The translations under genes and the position numbers were made by a program. From assembly GCF_003597395.2 (NCBI RefSeq), contig NC_133770.1:202743316-202807315 (forward strand): 64,000 nucleotides of DNA, read 5' to 3'. Source of the stretch: Chelonoidis abingdonii. Taxonomy: Eukaryota; Chordata; Testudines; Testudinidae. A model generated the notes under the pieces. That model was not told the origin of the DNA and did no database searches. It saw only the letters and a program-made list of their open reading frames with translations. The stretch's first letter is position 1; the number at the start of each line of letters is the position of its first letter. This document shows, piece by piece, positions 11,170-22,305 of this stretch.

Positions 11170-11748
11170 CAATGGTTCTCAGTAGGAGGTCCACAGCCCT
11201 CTGGGGCACTGTGAGCAGGTTTCAGAGGATCTGCTGAAATAACTTGGGCTTCAGCCCCAGGAAGTGGGGCTCAGGCTTTGGCTTCAGCCCCACATAGGCT
11301 GAGCAAATGTCCCAATTTTATAGGGACATTTCCAATATTTGGGTCTTTGTCTTATATAGGCAACTATTACCTCGTACCCCCATCCTTACTTTTTACACTT
11401 GCTAACTGGTCACCATAGCCCTGTGCAGTGGGGCTCTTTGAGGGAGCACCACCTCCCTCCTGTGATTCACCTCAGTGGGCCACCCAGCCTATGCGACAGC
11501 ACCAGCAAGAAGTTTCACACTGAGTAAGTAAAACTAAAATTATATGCAGGGTTTTTTTTATTTTTGTAACTATAGTTTCTTTTTCTTTTTTATAGTACAT
11601 TATATTGTGTGTGTGCGTATGTGTTTAACTATGTAACTATCAGTTTAATACATCTTTTAATCTCCTGGATATGTAGATGAACAGTTATTGTGGAGTTTTT
11701 ATAGCATGTTGGGAGGGTCTCAGAAAGAAAAAAGATTGAAAAACATTG
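11170..11748 (+). mobile_element. Non-autonomous hAT element with 8-bp target duplication
   Basis: Terminal inverted repeats are CAATGGTTCTCA at the left and, on the complementary strand, CAATGTTTTTCA at the right. The flanking 8-mers ACCTAAGG (11162-11169) and ACCTAGGG (11749-11756) differ at one position, matching the 8-bp duplication made by hAT transposases. At 579 bp and without a transposase it is non-autonomous. It contains a smaller hAT insertion. Confidence 0.85.
11295..11417 (+). mobile_element. Small hAT-like element (TAGGGTGACCA ends) nested in a hAT
   Basis: The unit starts TAGGCTGAGCA and ends TGGTCACCATA, diverged forms of the TAGGGTGACCA / TGGTCACCCTA ends seen at 35260-35897. 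Between them is the family-typical 'tcccaattttatagggacat' and 'gggtctttgtcttatatagg'. Flanking 8-mers GCCCCACA and GCCCTGTG agree at four positions and differ only by transitions at the other four, which is suggestive but weak as a target duplication. Confidence 0.7.
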
Positions 11749-11756
11749 ACCTAGGG

Positions 11757-12720
11757 TACAGCATGGGTATAGATTATATTTCAGTATGCATACATGATCA
11801 TGAAATTACAGGAAGGGGGTCTTGTTTAACTAATACAAACTATTAATACTTTGTATTGCCTCCAAAACGTGTGCTGATATTAAGTCTGGAACCACTGTAT
11901 TAAAAACCCTGCAACTCTCTCTTGTTTCCACTATTACAATTGTCCTCAGGGAATATGTTGATAAACAGCTGTTTGTTGGTAGATATATGTTTTAGGCATC
12001 CCAATTAAGTTAAGACCCTAGACACATTTAGTTGTCCATGTCTGTTGTAAATTGGTTTAATCCTTAAAGGGTTAAATTGCTGAGATGACCGTGTCACTGG
12101 TGACAAATAGGTTGACATCTTTTCAAACTAACATTTAAAAAAAAATCTTGTTTTAATGTTAACACTGCCTAAGCTATTGAGGCAAGTTTTTAAAATCTGT
12201 GAGTGAATTTTAGTGCTTATGATGGACCTAAATAGCACTGGCCTCAGACAGCCTTGATATGAGTAAATGCTGTGTAAGCTTCCTTGTGCAGCTCTCCCAA
12301 AACACTTCTTGTCTTGACCTTCAATACCCCTGTCATTCCAGTCTGGATCAGAAATTGACAAATGTGCTGATTTGCGGAGTGTATTGTGATTTTATAATGT
12401 ACACAAACAATGACTGGGATGAAACCATCCAACTAATTGTCACCAGTTTTTATACCCGCCTTCCCATATTTAAAAACAAACAACTCAAACCAGCCCATTT
12501 TATTAAAATGGAATTAAAGTTGAGCTCATATACCAATAAATTAAGTGTAAAGAGTATTAAAGACTGCTGTAATTATCTCCAGAACAAGCATTACAAATCC
12601 AGGGAATTGAGAGTTATGATCAAACTGAAAAGTAATCCAAACACTTTAAGGTGTGGAAATGTACAATTATAGGTAAGGCACAATATTAACTCTGCACTGA
12701 ATTGTTGCATGAGAGGGTGA
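11757..12720. other. No gene supported
   Basis: A 137-codon open frame at 12259-12672 lies here but shows no domain, has average AT-rich composition and no splice or promoter context, so I do not call it a gene. No repeat family was recognised. Confidence 0.5.
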
Positions 12721-12724
12721 AAAA

Positions 12725-14178
12725 AGCTTTAAAATCAGTTAAATGCATGGTGATTGGGGGAGGCCCCAAACCATTGGAAAAAGGCAAATATAGTGCCCAT
12801 CTTTTAAAAAGGGAAGAAGGAGAATCTGTAGTCAGCCTCACCTCAGTCCCTGGAAAAATCATGTAGCAGGTCCTGAAGGAATCCATTTTGAAGCACTTGC
12901 AGGAGAGGAAGGTATTTAGGGACCGTCAACATGGATTCACCAAGGGCAAGTCATGTCTAACCAAGCTGATTGCCTTCTATGATGAGATAACTAGCTCTGT
13001 GGATATGGGGAAAGCAGTGGATGTGATGTACCTTGACTTTAGCAAAGCTTTTGATACAATCTCCCACAGTATTCTTGCCAGCAAGTTAAAAACGTATGGA
13101 TTGGATGAATGGGCTGTAAGGTGGATAGAAAGCTGGCTAGATCGTCGGGCTTGAAGGGTAGTGATCAACGGCTCGATATGTAATTGGCATCCAGTATCAA
13201 GCAGAATGCCCCAGTGGCTGGTCCTAGTGCTGGTTTTGTTCAACATCTTCATTAATGATCTGGACGATGGGATGGATTGCACCCTCAGCAAGTTTGCAAA
13301 TGACAGTAAGCTGGGGGGAGAGAGAGAGTCCTGAGTGTCCTAGACAAATTGGAGGATTGGGCCAAAATAAATCCTTGAGGTTCAACAAGGACAAGTTCAG
13401 AGTCCTGCCCTTAAGATAGAAGAATCCCATGTACTGTTACAGGCTAGCAACCAACTGGCTAAATGGCAATTCTGCAGAAAAGGACCTAGGGATTATAGTG
13501 GACAAGAAGCTGGATATGAGTCAGCAGTGTGCCCTTGTTGCCAAGAAGCCTAACAGCATATTAGGCTGCATTAGTAGGAGCTTTGCCAGCTGATCAAGGG
13601 AAGTGATTATTTCCCTCTATTCAGCACCGGAAAGGCCACATTTGGAGTATTGCATCCAGTTTTGTCCCCCCCCCACACACACTACAGAAAGGATGTGGAC
13701 AAATTGGAGAGAGTACAGCAGAGGGCAACAAAAATTATTAGGGGGCTGGGGCACATGACTTACGAAGAGAGACTGAGGGAACTGGGATTATTTAGTCTGC
13801 AGAAGAGAAGAATGAGGGGGGATTTGATAGCAACCTTCAACTACCTGAAGGGGGGCTCTAAAGAGGATGGAGCTTGGCTGTTCTCAGTGGTGGCAGATGA
13901 CAGAATAAGAAGCAATGGTCTCAAGTTGCAGCGGGGGAGGTCTAGGTTGGATATTAGGAAAAATGATTTCACTAAGAGGGTGGTGAAGCACTGGAATGGG
14001 TTACCAAGGGAGGTGGTGGAATCTCCATGCTTAGAGGTTTTTGAGGCCAGGCTTGATAAAACCCTGGCTGGGATGGTTTAGTTGGGGTTGGTCCTGCTTT
14101 GAGCAGGGGGTTGGAGTAGATGACCTCCTGAGGTCTCTTCCAACCCTATTCTTCTATGATTTTATGATTCTATGTTTC
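12725..14178 (+). mobile_element. CR1 LINE, 5'-truncated, sense
   Basis: The copy begins inside the ORF2 reverse transcriptase and runs to the CR1 3' end, where 'gatgacctcctgaggtctct' is followed by ATTCTTCTATGATTTTATGATTCTATG, the diagnostic 8-bp tail. The 12888-13154 frame holds the YLDFSKAFD motif with the first catalytic Asp. Further on, SKFANDSKL replaces the usual FADD, so one catalytic Asp has become Asn. A TGA replaces a CAA codon at 13152. The 13650-14081 frame gives 143 residues of the ORF2 C-terminal region ([43 protein letters not shown]). It is a dead copy. Confidence 0.93.
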
Positions 14179-14304
14179 TAAATATATTAAACTGCACACA
14201 CTAAAATGCTTTAATCATCATATGGTTTCTGTGTGACCTCACTATAAAACTACCACAACTGCTACTTGGGCATCAAAGAACAACCAGAACTCTAATGTGA
14301 CTAA
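14179..14304. other. Short spacer
   Basis: AT-rich spacer between the CR1 tail and the palindromic repeat. Nothing recognised. Confidence 0.5.
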
Positions 14305-14560
14305 AGCTGGGTGATGTCTTTTCAGTAAAAAAAAAACAAAACAAAAACAACTATTTGTTGAAAAATGATGTTTCAGTCAACCTGTAAACTATTTGTGAAT
14401 TTGAATTGAGTGTGCCAAATCATTTCAAACAGAAAATTGAAATATTTTCAATGAAATGAATCAGTTTCTTTCAACATTACCAAAATACTTCAATTTGGGT
14501 GGAACTGGAATCACAAATCAGACGGAGGAGGTGGTGATAGTGTTGCCATCCAATAATTTT

Positions 14561-14616
14561 TAGCTCAGTGGTTAGGGGACTCACCTGTGATGTGAGAGAT
14601 GTGGGTTCAATTCATC
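14561..14616 (+). repeat. tRNA-like unit, sense
   Basis: TAGCTCAGTGGTTAGG matches the A box and D arm of a tRNA, and GGGTTCAATTC matches the B box. Between them CTCAC-CTGTGAT-GTGAG forms a 5-bp stem with a 7-base loop in the anticodon position. No acceptor stem can be drawn, so this is not a functional tRNA gene but a tRNA-derived relic. Confidence 0.6.
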
Positions 14617-14633
14617 CTTCTACCTGAAGGGAT

Positions 14634-14693
14634 TTGAAATTAGGTCTCCCATATTGCAGGAGAGTCCCCTCGCCATTCTGGTGTGGAGCATTT
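14634..14693 (-). repeat. tRNA-like unit, antisense (first)
   Basis: On the minus strand the order is an A-box-like region, then 'ggactctcctgcaatatggg', then a B-box-like 'atttcaaatccc'. It resembles the plus-strand unit at 14561 in inverted orientation but is more diverged. Confidence 0.45.
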
Positions 14694-14754
14694 TCAGTCT
14701 TTCCTACTGAAGCTGTTCCACTTTTATAAGTTATTTAAATAGTCATTGGAGTAA

Positions 14755-14807
14755 GGACTTGAACTTGAAACTCCCACATCCACGGTGAGTGCCCAAACCA
14801 ATGGGCC
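14755..14807 (-). repeat. tRNA-like unit, antisense (second)
   Basis: The minus strand reads GGCCCATTGGTTTGGGCACTC, then CACCGTGGATGTGGG, then AGTTCAAGTCC, the same A-box, anticodon-arm and B-box order as the unit at 14561. It is therefore its inverted partner. Confidence 0.6.
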
Positions 14808-15065
14808 AAAAGTTATAAGGAGGGCACTTCTGACACCACTTATTCCAGACATTTTGCAAATCTAGTGCTTCTTTGCTTTTGTTACAATGCCTGAAATCAA
14901 AACACAGAAACAAAAGAGAGTTGGATCAAATAAAATGTTTCATTTAATCTGGCTTGAAATGTTTCAGTTTGTTACTTAGGTTCAATCCTGAACAAAACTT
15001 CATATTTTTTTCAGAATTCTCAGTGAAGCAAAAATCCATTATTCATTCAGCACTGAATCCCCCAA

Positions 15066-16254
15066 ACTGTGAAGTGCTGTAACAAATGTCAGACTTTATC
15101 AACTCTTTTAGTTGCTTTTCTCAACCTTGCTAGCATTACCTCAGTTAAATTCAGACATCTAGCTATCATTCATGTACCATTCTCTTCTGGAGACTGAGAC
15201 ATTCATTCTAGTGCACTAGCCATATCAGATGTGATGCAGGATTTATTAGCATCAATATATTTTTACGGAGGCTGCTGATTGCATTATAGTTGGGAAGAGG
15301 AAGATCTATATGCAGAGGGTTACCTTTGCATCTTGGTCCTATTTAGGACTAATCAGATTAATCTCTCTCTCTCTCTCTTTTTGCAATGATCCTTGTTCAT
15401 TCTTACAACTTTATCTGGTGTTTAGAGTAGAATATATAAATGTTTCCTTCCCATATGGAAATTCCACACTTCTAAATAAAAACTCCCAGAAATGTAGCCA
15501 ATATTTCCTACACATTATTGTTCTTTTTATAACTGTTATCAACCTACAGTATCTCCCACACATGATACACTTGAATGAAAGTAAACAAATCACTGCTCAT
15601 CTATCCAAACAAATCCTTAAAGATTTTTTTCTCCAAATAACTGGAAGCATGGATTGATTGTGTGAGAGAAAGAGGGAAGGGAAGAGGGGATGAGGAAGGA
15701 AGAATGGGTAACAGAAGATGCTTTGTATGGGTATAATAAGTCTGAATGAAATACACTTTTCCTTTTCCCTCTTCTCTTCTACCTCTGTGGATCACTGCAT
15801 TGTTTCTATCAGACATTTAATAGAATCTTCCAATATATTTTAAATTCACTCTTAAAATTTACAGCAGTGTTTTGTTGATTTTGATTTGTTTTGTGCTGTT
15901 TGCACATAATCATGAAAGAGTGTTTCTCAGTATTGGAAGCCATTTTAAACAGAATATCAAGATTATGTTGGGAAAGGATGTTTACTGGGTCACCTGTGAT
16001 AAATACTACTGTCATTGTAAGTATTGTTTGACCTTTCATTTTCATGATCAGACATGTTTTCAGAATGCAGGCTGTAGTCTCTGTGGAATCTTATATGAAC
16101 ATTACAGGTAATTCAGCCTTTTATTTGTCTCTTCTGAGATTCTTTGGTCTGAGACATAACACCAGGGTTTGAAATACAATTATTAAATAGGGGAATGTCT
16201 GATACTTTCTGACCTCTCACTGTATCAATTCAGCTAATTTCTTTAACCGTGTTG
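15066..16254. other. No gene supported
   Basis: Contains a short (TC)n run at about 15362-15378 and purine-rich sequence near 15660-15710. The open frames at 15310-15657 and 15872-16111 have no recognised domain. The end of the second reads 'acattacaggtaattc', which could mimic a splice donor, but nothing else supports an exon. Confidence 0.45.
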
Positions 16255-16556
16255 GTCTGTGTAACTTACCTGTCACCATCATTATTTTCCATTTTATCAT
16301 TTTTTGTGTCATTGACAAATTTTACCAGCAGTGATTATTAATACAGATATTGAATAGTTCTGGGCTGAAAACAAAGTCCTGCGGACCCCACAGAAACACC
16401 TCCATGGATAACGATTCCTATTTACAATTACTTTTTGCCATCTATCAGTTTACCCATTTTAATTCACTTTGTGTAGTGCTATTTTTTCAGAATATTATGC
16501 AGGATTGAGTCATATGCCTTACAGAAATCTTGGTATATATCAGCATACTTATCTTT
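16255..16556 (-). mobile_element. Ancient CR1 LINE, antisense, left part
   Basis: Minus-strand CR1 ORF2 sequence of an older subfamily, recognised from words such as 'gacaaattttaccagcagtg', 'gtcctgcggaccccacagaa' and 'gccttacagaaatcttggta', in the order expected for an antisense reverse transcriptase. It stops at 'atctttatta', where a younger CR1 begins, and resumes near 20603. Confidence 0.65.
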
Positions 16557-16977
16557 ATTATTAGGGGGATGGGGCACATGATTTATGAGGAGAGGCTGAG
16601 GGAACTGGGATTATTTAGTCTGCAGAAGAGAAGATTGAGGGATGGATTTGATAGCTGCTTTCAACTATCTGAAGGAGAGTTCTAAAGAGGATGGAGCTCA
16701 GCTGTTCTCGGTGGTGACAGATGTCAGAACAAGGATCAATGATCTCAAGTTGCAGTTGGGGAGGTCTAGGTTAGATATTAGAAAAAAAAAAACCATTTCA
16801 CTAGGAGGGTGGTGAAGCACTGGGATGGGTTACCTAGGGAGGTGGTGGAATCTCCATCCTTAGAGGTTTTTAAGGCCTGGCTTGTCAAAGCCCTGGCTGG
16901 GATGATTTAGTTGGGGTTGGCCCTGCTTTGAGCAAGGGGTTGGACTAGATGACCTCCTGAGGTCTCTTCCGGCCTTA
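16557..16977 (+). mobile_element. CR1 LINE 3' fragment, sense
   Basis: This is the last part of CR1 ORF2 and the 3' UTR (ggggcacatgatttatgagg, agtctgcagaagagaag, gatgacctcctgaggtctct), closely similar to 13739-14136. The ATTCTATG tail is missing because the antisense CR1 begins directly after 'cttccggcctt'. The left edge shares 'attatta' with the older element, so the junction is ambiguous by a few bases. Confidence 0.9.
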
Positions 16978-19900
16978 AGAACACAAGAATAGCCGTACCG
17001 GGTCAGACCAAAGGTCCATCTAGCCCAGTATCTGTCTGCCAACAGTGGCCAACGCCAGGTGCCCCAGAGAGAGTGAATCTAACACGCAATGATCAAGTGA
17101 TCTCTCTCCTGCCATCCATCTCCATCCTCTGATGAACAGAGGCTAGGGACATCATTCTTTACCCTTCCTGGCTAATACCCATTTATGGACTTAGCCTCCA
17201 TGAATTTATCCAGTTCCCTTTTAAACATTGTTATAGTCCCAGCCTTCACAACCTCCTCAGGTAAGATTCACAAGTTGACTTGTGCCGTCCTGTGTGAAGG
17301 AGAACTTGCTTTTAATTTGTTTAAATCTGCTACCATTCTATTATTTGGTTGACCCCTAGTTTTATATTATGGGCAAGTAAGTACATATTATATCTTAACT
17401 TCTCCACTACTCTTTCCTATATACCTCTAAATCCAATATCCCTAGTTGCTGCCTACTCTATATCCAGACTAAAGGGCAGCGCTTAACTCTTCTCATATGG
17501 GGACCCTTTTCCAACACCACTAATAGTTTATGTTGCATTCTGAACCTTTTCTACAAGATCTCTTTTGAGTGAGGAGAGCAATTCTGTCACAGTATTTACG
17601 ATTTATATAAGGGCAATAATATACTTCTACATCTATTCTCTGTTCCCGCTTTTAAATGATTCCTAACAGTTCCTGTTTGCTTTTTGACCGCCTTGCACAC
17701 TGGGTGGACATCTCAGAGAACTATCCATTGATTGATGCGCAAGATCTTTTTCCTTGAACTCGTTATAGCTAAATTATCCCCGCATCAATTTATTAATAGT
17801 TGAGTAATTTTTCCAAAGGCAATTACTTTAATTTATCCACATTTTAAATTTCATTTGGCAATTTTGTTTGCCCAATCACTTCTTTTTGTGAGATCGTTTG
17901 AAAGCATTTTCACAATCTGCTTTGGTCTTGACTATCTTGAGTAGTTTAGTTTCATGTGACAACTTTGCCACTCACTCTTTACCCCTTTCTCCAGAATCAT
18001 TTTGAATAAATTGAATAGAATTGTCCTAGGGACTTGACCCTGGGGAACACCAAGTAGTACCCCTCCATTTCTGAGAATTTAACATTAATTCCTACCCATT
18101 GTTCCCTGTCTTTAACCAGTCTCAGTCCATGAAAGGTAGCTTCCCTTTTATCCATCACAGCTTAATTTACGTTAAACCTTTGGTGAGGACTTGTCAAAGG
18201 CTTTCGGAAACTAAGTACACTACATCATGGATCCCCCTTGTCAACATGTTTGTTGACCCTTCAAAAGACCTCTAATAGAATTAGTAAGACATGATTTCCT
18301 TTACAGAAACCATGTTGACTATTGCTCAACGTTTGTTTTTTCTATGTGTCTGATCAATTTTATTCTTAACTATTGTTCGACTAATTTGTCCCTGTAATCC
18401 GACGTTAGACTTACTGGACTGTATGCCAGATACCTCTAGAGCCCTGTTTTAACATATTGGCGTTACATCAGCTAACTTCAGTCATGGTACCGAAGCCGAA
18501 TTTAAGGGCAGGTTACAAAACCTTAGTAATAGTTCCACAACTTACATTCGAGTTCTTTCAGAATCTTGGGTGAGTGCCATCTGGTCCCGGTGACTTACTT
18601 AATGTTGGTTTATCAATTAATTCCAACTCCTTAGTAACCTTTAATCTGTGACATTTCTCTCTTGGGAATCTACCCTCATCCTCATCGTGAAAGACTGAAG
18701 CAACAGAATCCATTTAGTTTTCTCCGTAATGACTTTATCGTCTTTAAGCGCTCCTTTTTGTATTTTGATTGTCAGGGGCCCCACTGGTTGTTTTAGCAGA
18801 GCTTTCTTGCTTTTGATGTCTAGAAAACATTTTGTTATACCTTTGGAGTTTTTGGTCTAGCCGTTCTTCAAACTCTCTTTTCGGCTTTTCTTATTACACT
18901 CTTGCACTTAAGCTGGATGGTTTGTGCTCCTTCTATTTGCCTCACTAGAGATTGCTATCACGCTTTTTAAAGGACGTCTTTTTATCTCTCACTGCTTCTT
19001 TTCATGGTTGCTTAAGCCACAGTGGTCTTCTTTAGTCTATTTACTATGTTGTTCTTAATTTGGGTATACATTGAAGTTGGCCTCTATTGATAGTGGTTCT
19101 TAAAAGGGCATGCAACTTGCAGGATTTCACTTTAGTCACTGTACCTTTTAACTTTTGTTTTAAGTAACCCCTTTTTGTAATAGTTCGCCCTTGAAATTAA
19201 ATTGCCCACACGTGTTGGGTGCTGTTTGAGGATGTTTTCCCACACAGGGATGATTGAATGTTATTGTATTATGCGTCACTATTTTCCAAGCGTTCCTGCT
19301 ATAGTTACCTCTTGACAGCTCCTGTTGCTCCACTCAGGATTAAATTAAGTTGGCCTCTCCTCTTGTGGTTCCTACCAGGCTGCTTACATGAAGCAGTCAT
19401 TTAAAGTATCGAGAACTTTATCTCTGCATTCATCTTTGAAGTGAAATTTCCCAGTAATTATTGGTGATTGGAAAGCCCTCACTATGGTTTGGGTTCTTAA
19501 TTTTGATAGGCCTCGTTATTTCCCTTAGCATTTTCACTCATCACTATTACTGTCCTGGTCAGTGTGGTCTGGTAATAGATCCCTAATTTATATTTTTGTA
19601 TAAGAGCATAATTTCTATCCATAGCGATTCTATGGAACCGTGGCTCGATTTAAGATATTTACTTCATTTCTCTAATTTATCTTCACATATATGCCACTCT
19701 CCCCCTGGCACCACCTGTTCTGTCTTCGATATATTTGTTACCCGAATGATGGTGTCAATTGACTTGCTCTCAAGTCCACAGGTTTCTGTTGATGCCCGCA
19801 CTATGTATATCATATCCTCTTTATCACAAGGCACTCACGTTCCCATCTTTATTTAGTTCTAGCATTTGGTGTACAAGCACTTTAAAAACTTACAATGTCC

Positions 19901-20602
19901 CTTGTTTATTTGTCTGCCCTTTTGGGATGCTGTGCCAGATTCTTTTTATGTGACTGTTTTCTCTGATCGGCCTTTACATTATCTGCTTCTCTTGCCCTGA
20001 CTATACTGGCAGGTTCCCTATACATCCGATCTCCCTAGAGAAGTTGTGTCCGATCCACATGTCCTCACGGGCAGTCGGCTTTTCCCATTCGCTTGTTAAA
20101 ACTGCTCTACAACCTTTTTAATGTTTAGTGCCAGCAGTCTGTTTCCATTTTGGTTTAGGTGGAGCCCATCTCTCCTGTATAGGCTCCCCCCATCCCAAAT
20201 GTTTCCCCAGTTCCTAATGAACATAAACCCCTCCTCTCTACACCATCGTCTCATCCACGCATTGAGACTCTGAAACTCTGCCTGCCTACCTGGCCCTGCG
20301 TGTGGAACTGGGAGCATTTCTGAGAATACCACCATAGAGGTCCTGGATTTCAATCTCTTCCCTAGCAGCCTAAATTTGGCTTCCAGGACATCTCTCCTAC
20401 CCTTCCCTATTTCATTCGTACCTACATGTACCACGACCACCGACTCCTCCCCAGCACTACACATAAGTCTGTCTAGATGCCTTGAGAGCTCCGCAACCTT
20501 CACACCATGCAGGCAAGTCACCATACGGTTCTCTCGGTCATCACAAACCCAGCTATCTATGTTTCTAATGATCGAATCTCCCTTAATCTTATGATTCAAG
20601 AT
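16978..20602 (-). mobile_element. CR1 LINE, antisense, nearly 3.6 kb, 5'-truncated in ORF1
   Basis: The minus strand carries a long CR1 running from inside ORF1 (20.6 kb) to the 3' end at 16978 (aagaacacaagaatagccgt, then gggtcagaccaaaggtccat). The ORF2 part, about 17.1-20.0 kb, is recognisable by order and sequence but is broken by many indels and stops. ORF1, at the far end, is still open and is listed separately. The copy starts at the GDS motif of ORF1, so upstream ORF1 and the 5' UTR are absent. Confidence 0.85.
20096..20599 (-). pseudogene. CR1 ORF1 esterase (SGNH-like) domain, open but N-terminally truncated
   Basis: An uninterrupted frame of 167 codons encodes a SGNH/GDSL-type hydrolase domain. 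Visible blocks in order are GDSI near residue 8 (nucleophile Ser), VVVHVGTNE near residue 55 (block III), and DGLHLNQNG near residue 145 (block V, catalytic Asp and His). Many CR1 LINEs carry such an esterase in ORF1, probably acting on lipids or esters; its role in retrotransposition is not settled. Upstream residues are missing because the element is truncated here, and the 'ATG' is only the first in-frame one. ORF2 of the same copy is destroyed, so this is a relic with a preserved frame. Confidence 0.8.
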
Positions 20603-20710
20603 CTTGATATTTTTATAAGTTTGCTTGGCATGACCAATTTTCCATAAAACTATGTTGATTGGCTTTAATTATGCAGTGTCTCTAATAGCATCCCAATGCA
20701 AGATAGCAAG
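20603..20710 (-). mobile_element. Ancient CR1 LINE, antisense, right part
   Basis: The older CR1 sequence resumes with 'accaattttccataaaactatgttgattgg', matching the next block of antisense ORF2 after the segment ending at 16556. The two pieces together show that the 4-kb block between them was inserted later. Confidence 0.55.
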
Positions 20711-21547
20711 GGGCTCACTGGTATCTGGTAGTCGGTTTCAGTTGACTGGGCCAGTTGAATGTACCCCAACTTACTAATGTCCTAACCTGTATCTAAAAGG
20801 TGGCATGTAAGATATCAATAGAAAGCTAATAACATACTGATCATTAATGTTGTAGTGTGATGTATGTATGGTGGCAAAGTGCAAAATTACCTATATATTG
20901 GAAATTATGTTCTTGAAGTGTATCTGCCAGGCAGGGCTGAAGTTACCTCACCCTAAACAAAGAAATGTGGTTCCTCCACTTTGATGGTATTTCCAAGACA
21001 CGTTAAGGAACAATGGGAATGCATTTATGTAAAAGCTAACAAGAAGAGGTGATAACCACTCAACATCACGGTGGGAGGGTAGGAGATTGCATGAATAGAT
21101 CAATTGCATTTTAGCAAACACCAGTGGGGGGGATAAACCAGCCTGGAAATTTCTTCCTCACAAGACTCCATGTCTGCTTTCTCACAGTTTGAATTAACTT
21201 TTCTTTAGGGGGTAACCTTCAGAAGAACCCATTTCAAAGGTTCACTGGACTACAAAAGAGAAGGACAAAGAACTCCATGTTATCTGACAACTAAAAAGAC
21301 AAAGGAGCTGAGCACTTTGGACTTTGTGGGAGATCATGGTGACCAGAGGGGTGGTCAGCCATCTTGTGGGAAAGTAATGTGGTAAAAATCTTACCTTGAT
21401 CCAAGACGGTAGTTTTGTTAAGTCTTAGTTTCTAGAAAGCACTTTTCACTTCTATTTACTTGTAGCCATTTCTAACTCTATCCTTGATAATTGAGCCCAC
21501 TTAAAATATTGTCTTTTGTTAACACTTGCTTCACTTTTAATCTAAAT
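20711..21547. repeat. LTR-like retroelement sequence, left part (low confidence)
   Basis: Composition and words such as 'ttatctgacaactaaaaag', 'ccaagacggtagttttgtta' and 'tttgttaacacttgcttcac' resemble a retroelement LTR I recall from turtles. The text continues on the far side of the hAT at 21548 with 'ccagtccagtgctgtgtttgac'. I cannot place clear TG...CA ends. Confidence 0.35.
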
Positions 21548-22305
21548 CAATTGTTCCCAAACTGGGGTTCGTGAACCCCTAGAGGTTTGCAAAATGTCAC
21601 AGGGGGTTGGGGGGGGGGGGGGGGGCGGGAATTCCCTAATGGTAAACAGAGCTGTCCCTAGAGATCCTGGGCAGCACAGGGCCAGCATCGTGGAGCCCCT
21701 GGACTTCCGAGAGCTAAGCAGATCAAAGCAAGCAGATCTGTCACACTGAGGAGATTGAAACTTCAAGACTCCTTATAAGAAATGGAAAGGGAGATAGATA
21801 TTTTTTGCTGTTTTTAAAATTAAATAGGCAGCTAGTATTTTTTTAAAAATTATTATGAAGAACAAGTTTAAGCTTTGTTGTAATATGCATTGTTTGCCTG
21901 GACTGCTCAAACCTGAATGCTTGTGTAGGAGGAACTCTTTGAGTTGGCTTCTTAAATACCTTCAGGCTGTTTCACATCTGATACTCCTGGATGAAACATA
22001 GAAGCCTTGTCTTATAACAGGCTTATTCAAAGTGATACAAGCTACAAAAGTGATATCCTGGAAGAATGTTGCTGTTTTTATAATGTAATAAAAATACTGT
22101 AATGATAAATAATATTTTAAGAATAAATACTGTGCAATAAGCATGTCATAACAACAAATTTTGTATTTCCAGGATCACTGCTTTTATAATTTATACTCAG
22201 GTAAAGGAGAAAATCCCTGGAAATATTCATTTTTACGAGGGGGTTTGCGAGACCTGACATTTTAGTTAAAGGGGTTCACAGGTTGTTGAAGTTTGAGAAC
22301 CACTG
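21548..22305 (+). mobile_element. Non-autonomous hAT element with 8-bp target duplication
   Basis: The left end reads CAATTGTTCCCAAACTGGGG and the right end, complemented, CAGTGGTTCTCAAACTTC, the typical 'CAGTGGTTCTCAAAC' hAT termini. Flanking 8-mers ATCTAAAT (21540-21547) and ATCTAAAC (22306-22313) differ at one position. The 758-bp element has no transposase frame. A run of G at 21609-21625 lies near its left end. Confidence 0.88.

Larger units (their letters stand above)
14305..15065. repeat. AT-rich palindromic repeat (TAGAGCTG family), fullest copy
   Basis: The left end reads TAAAGCTGGGTGA and the right end, on the complementary strand, CAGTGCTGAATGA, a diverged pair matching the TAGAGCTGAGTGAAAA end at 37485. 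Both arms are rich in 'gaaacatttc', 'aaaatttt' and 'ttcagtttctttcaac'-type words in opposite orientations, so the whole could fold on itself. The centre (14561-14807) holds inverted tRNA-like units. I recall similar elements from turtles and birds but cannot name the family. Confidence 0.6.

Noticed and set aside
12259..12672. 137-codon open frame
   Set aside because: Average AT-rich composition, no domain, no splice sites and no conserved context, so chance is the simpler explanation.
14561..14616. Functional tRNA gene
   Set aside because: A and B boxes and an anticodon-like arm are present, but no acceptor stem can be formed and inverted partners show it is part of a repeat.
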